Assembly: GCA_030522415.1 (NCBI GenBank) | Contig: CM060105.1 | Location: 18,505,277 to 18,569,276, forward strand | DNA: 64,000 nt | Origin: Channallabes apus | Lineage: Eukaryota > Chordata > Actinopteri > Siluriformes > Clariidae | Direction of reading: 5' to 3' | In this document: positions 33,083 through 44,965 of the stretch, one piece after another | Position numbering within the stretch: the first letter of the stretch is position 1 | Layout of the letters: each line of letters opens with the position of its first letter | Translations under genes and position numbers: made by a program | The notes under the pieces: model-generated | Databases searched by the model: none | Told to the model about the DNA's origin: nothing | What the model saw: the letters and a program-made list of their open reading frames with translations, nothing else

Positions 33083-35155
33083 ATTTTTGTTTTATATTAA
33101 AAAAAAATTCCCATGATTAAAATTATGAATAATATGACATAATAGAAATTTAGTGGTTGTGTGCTTAGTTAAATGGGTTGTCACACTCATCACATTCTTT
33201 ACTTTAAACATACTGTAGGATTAACTGGAAATGGCATTATTTAATTGATTCAGTAAATCAAAACAGCTAGATTTGTCATGCTAAAAATAATGCAATGGAT
33301 GTGCTGGAACACGCGCTATTTTATAAGCTGCTAAATACTGAGGATGGAAGCCATATTTTTCAGTTAAATGAATTCCCAATAATTAATGCGATAATTACAG
33401 CTAAATCTATTAATTTAGCAATACACTGTACAAGACTTACTTCACTGCTTGCCATCCTATGATCCTTTAAATAATCCATCAAAGGCGTCCAGAGAAGCAA
33501 CTTAAGCAGGTGCATAAACCAACTCTGAATATGAGAAACTTTGCCCTGTGAATACTGACGTAACTTTCGGACTTGAGCCGCAACTCTAATTATGGCTCAA
33601 TGAACTCAGGAGAGAGGATTATTATAGATTTAATGAGTAAGCTTCATTTGTTAGTTATTTCATCCAACATGGTGGCCAGATTGCGAAGTAAACACTTAGC
33701 AGTGAGGACACACACATGCCAGAGCATTGCTGCAGATGGACTCGAGCCTTTATTTGCTCAGAAAATATTTGCCCAGCCTGTGTGTGGGTGCTAGAACTTA
33801 TAGAGGACAGTTAGGCATAGTTAGGCCTGGGAGCTCACTGAACACTTAATACACAGCATGGAGTGTGTGTGTGTGTGTGTGTGTGTGTGAGAGAAAGAGA
33901 AAGAGAGAGAGCATGTCATACTGTATGAACTGGCATACTGTATGTCTTGTTAGAATTATATGTCTCTCTACTCTTTATGAACATTTCATAAGCTCAATAT
34001 ATTATATGTTCTTCAAAATGTTAAAGCATTATAATAACCTCTGATGCTCATGCATATGGACAGAAATGTTGTACAATGCATGCTTTACTGTATATGTGAA
34101 TTTCATAGTAAGTCTCTCGACTAGAGTTGCCCGAGACTCGGTCAGGTTCTGAATTCTGACTTCCTGTGTTTTTCGGGAATTAAAGGAGATCTGCGAATGT
34201 CCCAATCCGACATACAGAACAGCAGCCGGCTGCTCCTGGTGCACTTTAATTAGTTGGAAGTGCCTCGAGATGCTCTGAACACTTCCAAAGAATTATAAAT
34301 TGTGCTCCAACACCGCTGGCATTTCCCCATGTCTCCTCTCATTTGTATTCATGCCTATTTGGTAGGGAGAAATATCATGTTAACTACCCTCAGTTCTCTC
34401 AGTATTAACTGTTGCCTTTAGTTAATATGAGGCTTTTATGATTTTTTATTTGTTGCATTTTTATATTTCTAAAAAAAAAATCTATACGAGGAAAATGCAG
34501 TAATAGTATACGATATTACATTCTTTGTCAATAGAGTCCCTGATCTTGTTGCAACAGTGAAACAGTCATTAGACATCTTAATGAGGCACAGTCAAATTCA
34601 TTAACATTTGAACTTGCAAATGAAAAAATAACTGCTGAATTATAAGAATATCTAAATAATATTTGAGTTATTTTTCATACACAATGCCTTCATAATGATT
34701 TATGTTTTATATACAGTATGTAATGATATTTGATTACAACAACAACTGCAGAAATTTCTCCTGCCTATCAAACCAGGCGATGTTGCTCTATCCCGAGTAA
34801 GGATGTTAATTTGTGTCAGCCTTTGGGAAACCCGACAGGTAAGTGCCGTTGTCAGCCAACCATCATGATTTATTCCAAAATCATGCAAAAGTGACCATGT
34901 AAGTGGATAATCTGAAAAATAGGAAAGAGTGAAAAGCATACAGCAAGATACAGTAGTGTCGTGTCAAGTTTATAGGGCTACAAAAATTATGGACAAAACA
35001 AAAAAACAAAAAACAAAAGGTAAATTCTAGAACAAAGTTAATTTACAGAATGGTGCAAAACCAAGATTTGAAATGTAGCGTTTATTTCACCTGATTGCAC
35101 TAATATGATTATGTACTGTCATTCTCTCTTTTTAATTAATAATACATCTTGCTAG
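33083..35155. other. Intergenic sequence with one GT/GA microsatellite
   Basis: A (GT)n-(GA)n tract lies at 33859-33912, followed by two TACTGTA heptamers (33919, 33936). Otherwise unremarkable and AT-rich. Confidence 0.5.
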
Positions 35156-36645
35156 TACACACTGTAAAAAGTGGGACTGGGCTTAATTAACAATTGCTCA
35201 ATTAATATTAGTAACAAGTACATAATAAAATTTACTTACTGAATTCTGGAGTCAAATTAAGCTGATTAAACAAATGCTGATTATTTATTAATTCCATTTC
35301 AAGTACATTTTTTTCAGTTTAAAATCAGCAAAGTAAAAATGGGGAAAATTTTATAAAGTTTTTCTGGCCGTGTCAAAATAAAAATTTTTTGGTAAATTTT
35401 ACTCATTTAGAGAGACTAGGTTCTACTGCCATGCAATTTCCGCCCAAGTTTTTACATCCAGACCAGGTGCCACACGCTGCAGGATCTGCATTTTTCTTAA
35501 TGTGAGATTTGTTTAGTTAGTAATATGAATGTACAAATAATTTTGTAGCAGTTAAATGTTTTTTAACAGACAGTTGTGAAATATAAAAATTTTATTGTGT
35601 GGATAAATTCAATTAAGCTGTTTCCTCTCAGTCTGTTCTAAAGTAAAGATGTCCTCTCAGTCTGCTCTGTTTTTATTTGGCTAAAAGTCAGGCTTAGCAT
35701 GGTAGTTAGTTTGGTGTGTGAATTTTATTACAATGTGTGTTATATAGTATATAATATTCTTTAAAGAGGCAGTCTGGCTAGTCAATGTTTCAGAGTGTTA
35801 GCGTTAGCTTCCCTTCCCCCACTTTAACATGTGATTAGCTGACCTTGACACTGAGTGTCTAACTGTTTGCTAGTTTTAATGTTAAAATAAAAACTCTTGA
35901 TGTTTCAGATGAACCATATTTGGCAATATATTCTTTTTTGATACACAAAGTATACAGTTACTGTCCATTTTACCAGCTTCTGATGCTGCACTTGATGTTG
36001 GAAAAAAATGTTGGACGATGTTTATCGCGTCTGCAAATAAATGTCAATGTTACAAATGTTAAATGTTTTTCCTGTTGTTTTTATGTTAAACCAGCACAAG
36101 AATTTAAGTAACTTAGAGATATTAAAAGTGTTTCAATGAAGTGAAATCCAATATTATTGAGTACATATAATTTATAATTTAACTCTATTTAGGTGCAGAT
36201 GACGATTTATCTGTAAAATTAAATCAGGTTCACTTAAATATTTAATTAATGTTAGTAAATTTCTCTCAAATATTCAATAAAAATAAATCAATCTCTTCCA
36301 TATTTCTCTGATATTCATTGAATGTAACACATTTTGTTTAGTAAACGTAAAACTGTTTTCCTTAAAATTATTTAATTTAGCTTAAAATATTTATGTTGAA
36401 TACATTATATTTTCGACAGTTAATATTAAACCCAACACAATAAAAGACTTGATTTAATTTACAATTAAATATATATTTTGTCTTACATTTAAATAATTTA
36501 TAATGTTTCCTACTCATTATTATAGCAGTAAAATTTACTTAAATATATTAGGTGTCACTTTGTTGCCATAATTTTTTTAAGTAAACCCTACAGTAGGTCA
36601 GATTTTACTTACTTACAGACACTTACTTTCCCACTTGTATGTATA
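35156..36645. mobile_element. Probable AT-rich terminal-inverted-repeat element
   Basis: Begins CACACTGTAAAAAGTGGGAC and has a weak inverted counterpart near 36620-36645 (CTTTCCCACTTGTA). Long AT-rich arms flank a core with an acceptor-like TTGATGTTTCAG at 35899-35910 and AATAAA at about 36036. The CACTGTAAAAAGTGGG-type terminus is known from fish non-autonomous DNA elements. The boundary on the right is uncertain. Confidence 0.4.
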
Positions 36646-36744
36646 AGCATCATATACATTTGCATAAAAACAGTTTTATTTAATTAATCTGCATTCTTTT
36701 ATATAATGTTACCATTTTCTCCTTAAATTGTTATTTTTAGGATT

Positions 36745-37035
36745 TTCAGGGGTGGTTAGCACTGTGGCCTTGCACCTCCTGGGTCGAGGGTTCTGTTCCT
36801 GCCTCAGGTCTGGAATTTGCCTGTTCTCCTCTACTTAGTGAATTTTCTCCCACGTTTCAGCAACATGCAGATAAGGTTAATTGGGCGTTCCTAAATTCTC
36901 CATTTTGCGTCCGTGTCCTTCAATGGATTGGCAATGTGTCAAGGGTATACCTCGCCTCGCGTGCCAAAAGTACTGTATCTTGAGATGGCCCCCATGACCC
37001 TGTACAGAATAAGCAGTATAGAAGATGAATGAATA
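36745..37035 (+). mobile_element. Degraded SINE-B
   Basis: GGTGGTTAGCACTGTGGCCT, TTGCACCTCCTGGGTCGAGG and TCAATGGATTGGCAATGTGT, ending AGCAGTATAGAAGATGAATG. Confidence 0.75.
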
Positions 37036-37097
37036 TGCATTTTTAGTTCATTTTATAGGTGCATTATGTGCAACACTACTACTACTACCACCACTTC

Positions 37098-37272
37098 TAA
37101 TAATAATAATAATAATAATAACTTTTTATTTGTATTATGTAAATGTATGTACAGTAATACTGTGTTCATATTAAATTATAATTGTAACTTTTGTTTTAAA
37201 ATATTTTATTTAAAAGATGAATTTAATTAAAATCACAATATCTAAATAATTTTAATATACATTATTATGTGC

Positions 37273-37338
<66 letters not shown>
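37098..37338. repeat. (TAA)n and (AAT)n-(ATT)n palindromic repeat
   Basis: (TAA) at 37098-37122 and, at 37275-37338, about 11 AAT units running straight into about 10 ATT units, a long perfect inverted repeat able to fold into a hairpin. Confidence 0.95.
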
Positions 37339-37846
37339 GTATTCATGTTTTTTACGAACTCTAATTCTCAACCTAATCTGGCTAGACGTTCATATTTTAT
37401 AAGTTTTCTAAAGGGATAATTTAATTAAAATCACTCAAGGAATACAACAAACAAGGTGCTTATTTTTACAGATCACTTGCGCAATGGCTTATAAACATTG
37501 CCTGCACGTTTCTGTGTGTTCACGCATTATTTATTTTTTATTTTTTTAGTGCAGCGCTGTTATACGTCGTTTGTTGAGAAACATTATTTGAAGGTGAATT
37601 TTTGGTTCCATTTTGTCCTCTGTGCCTATCAGCTCTTGTCCAAACAAGCCCTGTATTAGAAATCTGGACCTCATGTACTTGTTTCTCTCGTTATTTCTTC
37701 CAAACACACACACACACACACATTGTACTCAACATGTTCTCGGCATTATAACAGGACTATTTGTATGAGCTACTTTCGGTGAAGTCAGAGAGCTGCTTGA
37801 TGGACTGGTGTGGGTGGCCAGAGCAGAGGGGTGGGAATGGGGGGAC

Positions 37847-37883
<37 letters not shown>

Positions 37884-38254
37884 CATGGAGACCTTTTTGG
37901 TGTGTTGAGAGGTGGTGTGTGGGCTCTGATGCATATTTATAAATGTCACGTTGCAGAGCAGGAGTTGATGTGTGGATGTGGGAATGGCTCTTCGGTGGGG
38001 CCTGCACTCATCCCTGACTACTCCATGCATTTCACACTCATTACATCCATTTGTAGGTTCTCTACCTATGAATTTCCATCCAAGTATAAATTTGCTGTCA
38101 TTTTTATTAATAATGTCTGATATTAAAGCTGGGGTGTTATACGAGGAAATGGCTATGCTGTTTAAATTATTCCCTATGATAAAAATTGGCACAAAAAATG
38201 CTACAATATTTTTTAAACCGGAGAAGATTACAATCTTAAAAACCTTCTGAAGGC
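37339..38254. other. Intergenic sequence with (GA)n
   Basis: (GA) tract at 37850-37882. No gene signal. Confidence 0.5.
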
Positions 38255-38510
38255 TCACTCATTCATTCTTTATACTGCTAAACCGCCTATGCCAGGGGAC
38301 TATGGGGAAGAAAATGTGGATCTAGTTTGGGTCCGTCATATACACACACAAGCTACAGGGAATTTAGGAATGCACATCTGCAGTTTATCCAGAGGAAACC
38401 CACCATGCACAGAGAGAACAGGCAATCGCCACGCATACAGACAGGGAATCGAACCCTGGACCCTGGAGATGTGACGCCACAGTGCTAACCACTACACCAC
38501 CACTATTTAC
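38255..38510 (-). mobile_element. SINE-B, degraded
   Basis: Antisense order: ATTCATTCTTTATACTGC, CCACCATGCACAGAGAGAAC, ACCCTGGAGATGTGACGCC, CACTACACCACCA. Confidence 0.75.
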
Positions 38511-38770
38511 TCAGCGGTTTCAACCCAGTAGTTTCTCCAACCAAATAACTTATCATCTTATCATCCCAATAACACCATGTCATCATCATCTATACTGCCT
38601 TGTCCTGCATACAGGCTCGAGGGGACAATGCACAAGGTGGGGTCCATCATAGACAGGGTGCTAGTCCATCACAGAGGGCACACACTACAAGCAGTTTGAG
38701 AACACCAATTAGCCTAATCTGCATGTTTTTGGATTTGGACAAGCAGACCCGAGGTAGGACTCAAACCTGG

Positions 38771-38972
38771 GCCAGGAGTAGCTCAGTGGTTAAGGCATTG
38801 GACTACGGTTCGGAAGATCCCAGGTTCAAACCCCACAGCCACCAGGTTGCTGCTGTTGGGCCCTTGAGCAAGGCCCTTAACCCTAAACTGCTCAGATGTA
38901 TAATGAAGTAAAAAAAATGTACTGTAAATCGCTCTGGATAAGAGCGTCTGCCAAATGCCTAGATGTAAATGT
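38771..38972 (+). mobile_element. SINE-A copy with 8 bp target duplication
   Basis: Complete SINE-A flanked by AAACCTGG on both sides (38763-38770 and 38973-38980) and inserted in a SINE-B. Relative to its sisters it carries a clean 5 bp insertion, TACTGTA for TA, at 38930. Confidence 0.9.
38930..38936. other. Tc1-type excision footprint (TACTGTA) in SINE-A
   Basis: This SINE-A reads ATGTACTGTAAATCGCTC where the copies at 25-218 and 6263 read ATGTAAG(T/A)CGCTC. The difference is a clean 5 bp insertion after TA, the canonical footprint left when a CAG-ended Tc1/mariner element excises. Confidence 0.75.
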
Positions 38973-39159
38973 AAACCTGGATCGGGGAGATGCAAGGCAA
39001 AAGAGCTAACCACTACTGTATGACACAGCACCATGTCTGAAATTTTTTTATTCCCTATTTACCACTGACATTTTAAATAAATAAATAACACCATTTAACA
39101 CTAAAATACTAAATGCAGGTTTTAAAACATTATTTCTTTTATTAAGGGGGAAAACGCTG

Positions 39160-39340
39160 TCCGAACCTACAGTACCTGGCCCTACTGTATGTGAAAAAGT
39201 AATTGCCCCTAAACCTAATAACTGGTTGTGCCACCCTTGGTGGCAACAACTGCAATAAAGTGTTTGTGATAACTGACACTGAATCTTTCACATCACTGTG
39301 GAGGAATTTTGGCCCACTTTTTTTTTGCACAGCGCCGTAG
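39160..39340. mobile_element. Tc1-type terminal fragment
   Basis: TGAAAAAGTAATTGCCCCTA, TGGTTGTGCCACCCTTGGTG and GTGGAGGAATTTTGGCCCAC match the end of another fish Tc1 family. The rest is absent. Confidence 0.5.
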
Positions 39341-40129
39341 TGTAGGTTCACTCACCAGCCTCTTTTTCTCCTCTGTCTCATGCTAAGGTAAAATGGAGGC
39401 AAAAGGTCAAATACTATTGTGCATAAGACTTCAAACAGACAGGGATGGTCCAAGGGAGTAGTCAGGCAATGGCTAGCAAATACCCATACGCATCCATAGC
39501 AGGATTAACACGGTTCAGAACTGGAAAGGTTGGCGAGACCTTTCTTGGAAACCGTGTGTCTTTAAAGTTCTTAACTAGGGAGCAAATTTGAAGTGACTAA
39601 CTGAACTAACATTCTGGTCCTCTGATGTCAAGGAGGGATTTTTCTTCTCCGGAACCGTTGTTACAAAGTTATTTAAAGAGGACCTGTTAGGCAAAATTAA
39701 CTTTTTTGTTAATTTTATACATTAATACTGGTCTCCAGTGCATTCTCAGATTATTGTTTTTTTTTTTCAATGTTTGCATCGTCTGGGGCTTAAACAATAC
39801 AAATTAATTAACCCCCGCGTCAGTAATGTGACCTCATATAAGAAGAGCACATCTACTGGCATTACTCAAGAGTTCAGAAATAACTTATTTACATAGACAC
39901 TAAAACTGTAAGTTGGGAAGATGAGTGAAACAGAGGGAGCATGAGGTACAAAGTAGATGTATTATTTGAAAGGGATTTCTGTTGGAGCATTAACACTAGT
40001 TATGAGAATTTTTAATCATTTTAGTGACCCGGTTCTTTGAATCTCTTTCATCAAAATGAACAAAAATATTATAATGCAGCTAAGGACATATTATAACAAA
40101 CAGAATGAGTAGTTCACCTCTCATATCCT
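39341..40129. other. Intergenic sequence, possible MITE remnant
   Basis: AAAGAGGACCTGTTAGGCAA near 39676 resembles the end of a fish MITE that begins with a run like AAAGGGGACATATTATG, but the other end is not found. Confidence 0.35.
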
Positions 40130-40132
40130 TTA

Positions 40133-40402
40133 TAGCCCTGTCTCACCTACGTGGTTTCGCGCGGTGGCCATAAGTACGGTTCATCATGATTCACCGTGAG
40201 TTTTTGGCGCTGTGAGTACGTTTCCATCTTTCCGCGTGAAAAATTAAACATGTTTCATTTTTTTGCCAGTCCTCGCGGAAGCTTTCGGTCCTTACAGAAC
40301 TTCGCAGAATGCCAGCAGAACGTCGGCTGGCAATCGCGGCGACTTACAGTGCCTAATACCACATTGCACCGTGAGTCAAACCGCATAGGTGAGATAGGGG
40401 TA
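40133..40402. mobile_element. PIF/Harbinger-like MITE, 270 bp
   Basis: Same family as 27519: ends TAGCCCTGTCTCACCTACG and CATAGGTGAGATAGGGGTA, flanked by TTA on both sides (40130-40132 and 40403-40405). The inner CGCGCGGTGGCCATAAGTAC is shared. This copy keeps about 90-120 bp of core missing from the shorter one. Confidence 0.85.
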
Positions 40403-40568
40403 TTACTCTGAGTCATTTGTTCTTTTTGAATCTATTGCACTGCATAGCGTCTATTGGAGTCACGTGACAAAAGAACGAACGACTTGGAGTAGAAGAGTCA
40501 TTGAGAAAGAATCGCTCATTTCTGTTTCCTGTACATAACCTACGGAGGGTTTGTGATGATTTGCACAT

Positions 40569-40773
40569 GCGCGCCCAGTAGAAAATGAACAACCCAGTAG
40601 TTTCCCCAACCAAATAATTGTCTTATCATCCCAATAACACCATGTCATCATCATCTATACTGCCTTGTCCTGCATACAGGGTCGAGGGGACAATGCACAA
40701 GGTGGGGTCCATCATAGACAGGGTCCATCACAGAGGACACACACTACAGGCGCGCCCAGTAGAACTTGAACAA
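40569..40773. repeat. Local duplicated insertion bounded by 24 bp direct repeats
   Basis: About 160 bp (40591-40749) nearly identical to 38522-38690 is bracketed by GCGCGCCCAGTAGAAAATGA (from 40569) and GCGCGCCCAGTAGAACTTGA (from 40750), each continuing to ACAA. It looks like an insertion with a 24 bp target duplication carrying two later mismatches. Confidence 0.75.
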
Positions 40774-41841
40774 ATCACTCTCCGAGACTAGGCGTTCTTC
40801 TGAGTCACATTAAAGATTCTTTCAAAAAGAATGAATCGTTCATGAACAACCCATCACTAATTAACACGCACTTTGGGGAAGCTTTGTTACTGTAACTTGT
40901 TAAATAAATTGGTACCATACAGTATGAGACATTTAAAGTTACTTTAAATTTAAATTATATTATATTATATAACATATTCACAGATGCACATTAATACAAA
41001 CATGTGATTTGCTTTACAAATGACCTCTGAAATTTGAGAATTGTACTATGATGTATAACAATAATTGATTATTTGCTGTAAAGATGTGAAGTATACGTAC
41101 CTACTGTAATACTGTGAATACTGTATCATTATTCCATTCTTTGTTTGAAGTCATTCTTAGTTTAAAAATTAAATCAGCTGCTTTTTAAACAAAATCTCAC
41201 CTGTGCTAATCCTCTGTATTAAATCTCCATAGCCGGAGCCTGTCTACAATATCTTGTGTGATTTGTTTAGGTGTAATTCTGATGGAATGTAGCAAGTGAT
41301 TTTAAATCCTGCATAATCCCTCAGGATTAGAGTTCTTGGGATATAGATTTTCTAAAGTGAAAAACACCATTGTTGTAGAAAGAAAAGAAAAGGCAGAAAA
41401 AAAGAAAGGGACGGCAGACATCAGCCATGACACTTTACGTATATGAATACGTTTAAATTAATACGTGTGTGCCTGTGAGGATCCTGTGTGTCACTGGTCT
41501 TGAGAGGACACCACTCTCCACCCTGATTACTGAGAGTTATCACTCGCATCAGTGCTCCTTTTTTGTTTGGGGCTCTCTGTATTAATAATGCCGCACGGTT
41601 GTAAATTTTCAAACACATTAAGGTCATTGAGCTATGTGTTCTCTTTTTCAGAAAAGGTTTCCCGGAAAATAGATAGTCTTCAGGGTATAATAAAGCACTG
41701 CACAGTTGTAGGCCAGCAATGGAACTATGATAAACTCAAGAGACCCTTTAAAAAAATAACAAATAAAAAAGACTAATGTAGCGTAACTGTGTATAAAGGA
41801 GAAGATAGACAACATTCATTCTCTCATGAATGTCATTCTCT
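40774..41841. other. Intergenic sequence, nothing recognised
   Basis: AT-rich with four TACWGTA heptamers between 40888 and 41125. Confidence 0.5.
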
Positions 41842-42187
41842 CATCAGGTTTACAGTATATTTTGTTGCTTAATTACTAATTATGGTGAAACTCATTTCTA
41901 TAGTCAGAAACAGTGTGTATTCTTTGTTTTTGTTTTTTTTTAATAATAGATTCAACAAGAGATGAGGTGTACAAATTATACCAAAATCATCATGATTGAT
42001 ACATTTACAGAACTCGTCACAATTTTGTTTTGATATCTCCGTGGTTGCAGAAGCTGTTAGTTTATTATACAGTATTTTATTGAGAACATATACAGTAACA
42101 AAGAGTTTCATGTTCAGCCATGGGAACCAGTTTTCATTAGAATGGATGTGAATATCAAACAGCAACATTTTTATTAATACATAAGTG
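41842..42187. repeat. Duplicated segment, copy 1
   Basis: Matches 43466-43811 over about 340 bp with indels: both contain TTACTAATTATGGTGAA, ACAGAACTCGTCAC and GTTTCATGTTCAGC and end TTATTAATACATAAGT. Confidence 0.88.
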
Positions 42188-42384
42188 CCAATTATACACT
42201 TATCAACATATAAACCCCATAACATTAACTGCTTAACAATGCATCCATCTAGGAACCTCTTTAGTCCAACTAAGAAACGTGGAGACCAATGGTGACCATT
42301 GTATCAAACCCAGGACCTGGAACGGCAAGGCAGCAGTGCTAGCCACTAAGCCAATGTGCCAGCACTTAACATCGCTTATCAATT

Positions 42385-42690
42385 ATCTATCAGTATACTG
42401 ATGACACGATCAAGGGCACCCAAGGCTCATCCATTTCCACAGGGAACACAAGCCAGCCTGCTTAATCTAATCCCACATACTGTAAAAGCCAATGCAGCAC
42501 AAATCACCAAAAAAGTCAATGACGGCCATGATAGAAAGACGCAAAAACACCCAGTGCACCATAGCCCACTGTACACGGGGCCCAGGAGGGCAACAGACCA
42601 AAGATGCTGACCTATCCTCCAAACTCCCCAGATCTAAATCCGACTGAGCACCCAGAGCAGCTCAGACAGCACAAGGGGAACCTAAACAAT
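42385..42690 (+). mobile_element. Tc1 deletion derivative (CATAACAT-end family)
   Basis: GATCAAGGGCACCCAAGGCT, TCAATGACGGCCATGATAGA and TCCAAACTCCCCAGATCT; the transposase middle is missing as in the sister copies. Confidence 0.72.
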
Positions 42691-43016
42691 ATAAGGTATA
42701 CGTTTTTGTTTGTAACGTTATGCCTTATCAGTGTAAAGTTGAAATTGCCACAACCTCTAAAGGTGGAACTGAAAAGGTTGTTTTTTCATGTATGTCAGAG
42801 TTACACACTACTCACACTATAATTACACAGTTTGAGAGGTTGGAAGAGAGATCCCATACTCTACAATGTGCATTTTGGTTATTCTGCATTCCCCAGCCTG
42901 CAACTTTATTGCAATAGATTACAGGATGTGAGGAGTGTTTTGAATATTGTATTATATAGTTCCAGAAAAAAAGTTGATTAAATAGGGAAAAAAAACTAAA
43001 TAGTGCCAAGAAACGA

Positions 43017-43470
43017 CTACAGTGCCTTGCATAAGTCTTTTCCCTTTGTACTTTCCTCTATTTTAGTACTATAATGAGGACAGCCAATGGTAACTTTGAA
43101 GAAGCTGAACAGATCCATACTGTAGATACACAGTATCTTGCTATTCTACAAAATAGCTCAGTAGTGACTGTGTAGTGGTTAAAACTTTGGACTACCAATG
43201 AGAAGGTCAGGAGTTCCAATCCCAGCACTGCCTTCCTTGAAGAAAGGCCCATAACCCTCAACTGCTCAGTTGTATTAAATGGGATAAATGTAGGTTGCTC
43301 TGGGGAAGGATGTCTTCTAGAATGCTGGAAATGGAATATAAAGTCTCTGGCCTAATGAGACAAGTTTGAACTTTTCCACCTTGGCACAAAGCACCACCTT
43401 GCCACATTTGGCAAAAGTTCAAGCCCAGCAATGCCATCCCCTACAGTGAGCCGTGAGAGTGGTGGCATCA
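43017..43470 (+). mobile_element. Tc1 fragment split by a SINE
   Basis: CAGTGCCTTGCATAAGTC (43019) is a Tc1 terminus. From 43340, AATGAGACAAGTTTGAAC and GGTGGCATCAGGTTG are internal transposase landmarks. Between them, about 43155-43335, lies a tRNA-derived SINE (GTGTAGTGGTTAAAACTTTG, CCATAACCCTCAACTGCTCA). Confidence 0.55.
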
Positions 43471-43811
43471 GGTTGACAGTATATTTGGTTACTCAATTAC
43501 TAATTATGGTGAATAGCCTTCTGTAGTCATAAACAGTTGTGTGTATTCTTTCTGTTTTTTTTTTAATAATAGATTAAACATGAGGTGTATAAATTATACC
43601 AAAGTCATCATGATTGATAATTTTTACAGAACTCGTCACCGTTTTGTTTTGATAACTCTGTGATTGCTGAAGCTGTTAGTTTACTATACGGTATTTTTGT
43701 TGAGATCACATACAGTAACAACGAGTTTCATGTTCAGCTATGGGAACCGGTTTTCATTAGAATGGAAGTGAATATTTATCAAACAGCAACATTTTTATTA
43801 ATACATAAGTT
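43466..43811. repeat. Duplicated segment, copy 2
   Basis: Second copy of 41842-42187, in the same orientation and about 1.6 kb away. Divergence suggests an old duplication. Confidence 0.88.
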
Positions 43812-44044
43812 TAAAACATCATTGCATTGATTTTGCTTCTCACTTCAATATTATGGGCTATTTTGTAGATTCATGACATATAATCCCAATTCAATTAATT
43901 TCCAGGTTATAACACCAAAAATTCAGACTTTTATTATTTTTTTGATCTTCTGATAGAGACTGGAACAGATGATTTTTCACTTTATTACTTATACTGAAAA
44001 TATATAATGTTTTGATGGAATATTTATTTCTTTTAAAGAAACTC

Positions 44045-44965
44045 ACTACTTCACCAGAGTTGAAATACTGATATTTAGTTACTGTACTTAAGTAGAATTT
44101 TGTCCTTTACTTCATTATTTATATTTCCAGCAACTTTCTGGCGACTACATTTGCTAAATAAAATTTGTACTTTTACTCTAATACATTTCCCCTAGCATCT
44201 TGACGTCCCCCATTCATTTATTTATTTATTTATTTTTCCTCGATTTCCCTAATTTAGTTGTGTCCAATTCCTATCAATCCCAAACTTGGGGAAAAATCTA
44301 GAATTTAAGTTAGTTAGCTACAGTATTATAAGCCTCTTCAGATATGTGGCTAACATGATGGCAAAGCTAAAATGTGCTTGCTAAAATTGCTAATTAGCCT
44401 TCATTCTACCATTCATTCATTTTCTGTACCGCTTAATCCTGTGTTCAGGGTCGCGGGGGACCTGGAGCCTATCCCAGGAGACTTCGGGCACTAGGCGGGG
44501 TACACCCTGGACAGGGTGCCAATCCATCGCAGGGCACACACACATACACACATTCACACACCACGGGCAATTTAGGGACGCCAATTAGCCTAACCTGCAT
44601 ATCTTTGGACTGTGGGAGGAAACCGGAGTACCCGGAGGAAACCCACCAAGCACGGGGAGAACATGCAAACTCCATGCACACAGAGATGGGAATCGAGCCT
44701 GGCTGGGGAATCGAACCCAGACCCTGGAGGTGCAAGGCGACAGTGCTAACCACTACACCACCGTGCCGCCTTCATTCTACCATATTATGCTTTATTATAA
44801 GGAAACTGTAATAAAATTCCTAATTCTGCTTACTATTTCATTTTTAACTTTTTCTTCCAATACTTTAATACATTTATTATCAGAAAATTACTTCTGATAC
44901 TTAAGTACACTAAATATCAGATGCTAAAGATCAGACTTTTACTCAAGTAACGTTCAAAGAGTTGA
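44045..44965 (-). mobile_element. Fish DNA repeat (AAGTAAAAGT-type), interrupted
   Basis: GTACTTAAGTAGAATTTTGTC, TACTTTTACTCTAATACA and, after the SINE-B, CAGACTTTTACTCAAGTAAC belong to a very common teleost DNA repeat. Confidence 0.5.
44413..44769 (-). mobile_element. Full-length SINE-B with 14 bp target duplication
   Basis: Antisense complete copy from (ATTC) tail to CCACCGTGCCGC head. CTTCATTCTACCAT flanks both sides (44399-44412 and 44770-44783). Confidence 0.93.

Larger units (their letters stand above)
38521..39032 (-). mobile_element. SINE-B split by SINE-A, preceded by a duplicated segment
   Basis: Antisense SINE-B runs from CATCATCTATACTGCCTTGT (38587) to CTCAAACCTGG (38770) and resumes at ATCGGGGAGATGCAAGG (38981) up to 39032. 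Its left 170 bp (38522-38690) recur at 40591-40749. Confidence 0.75.
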
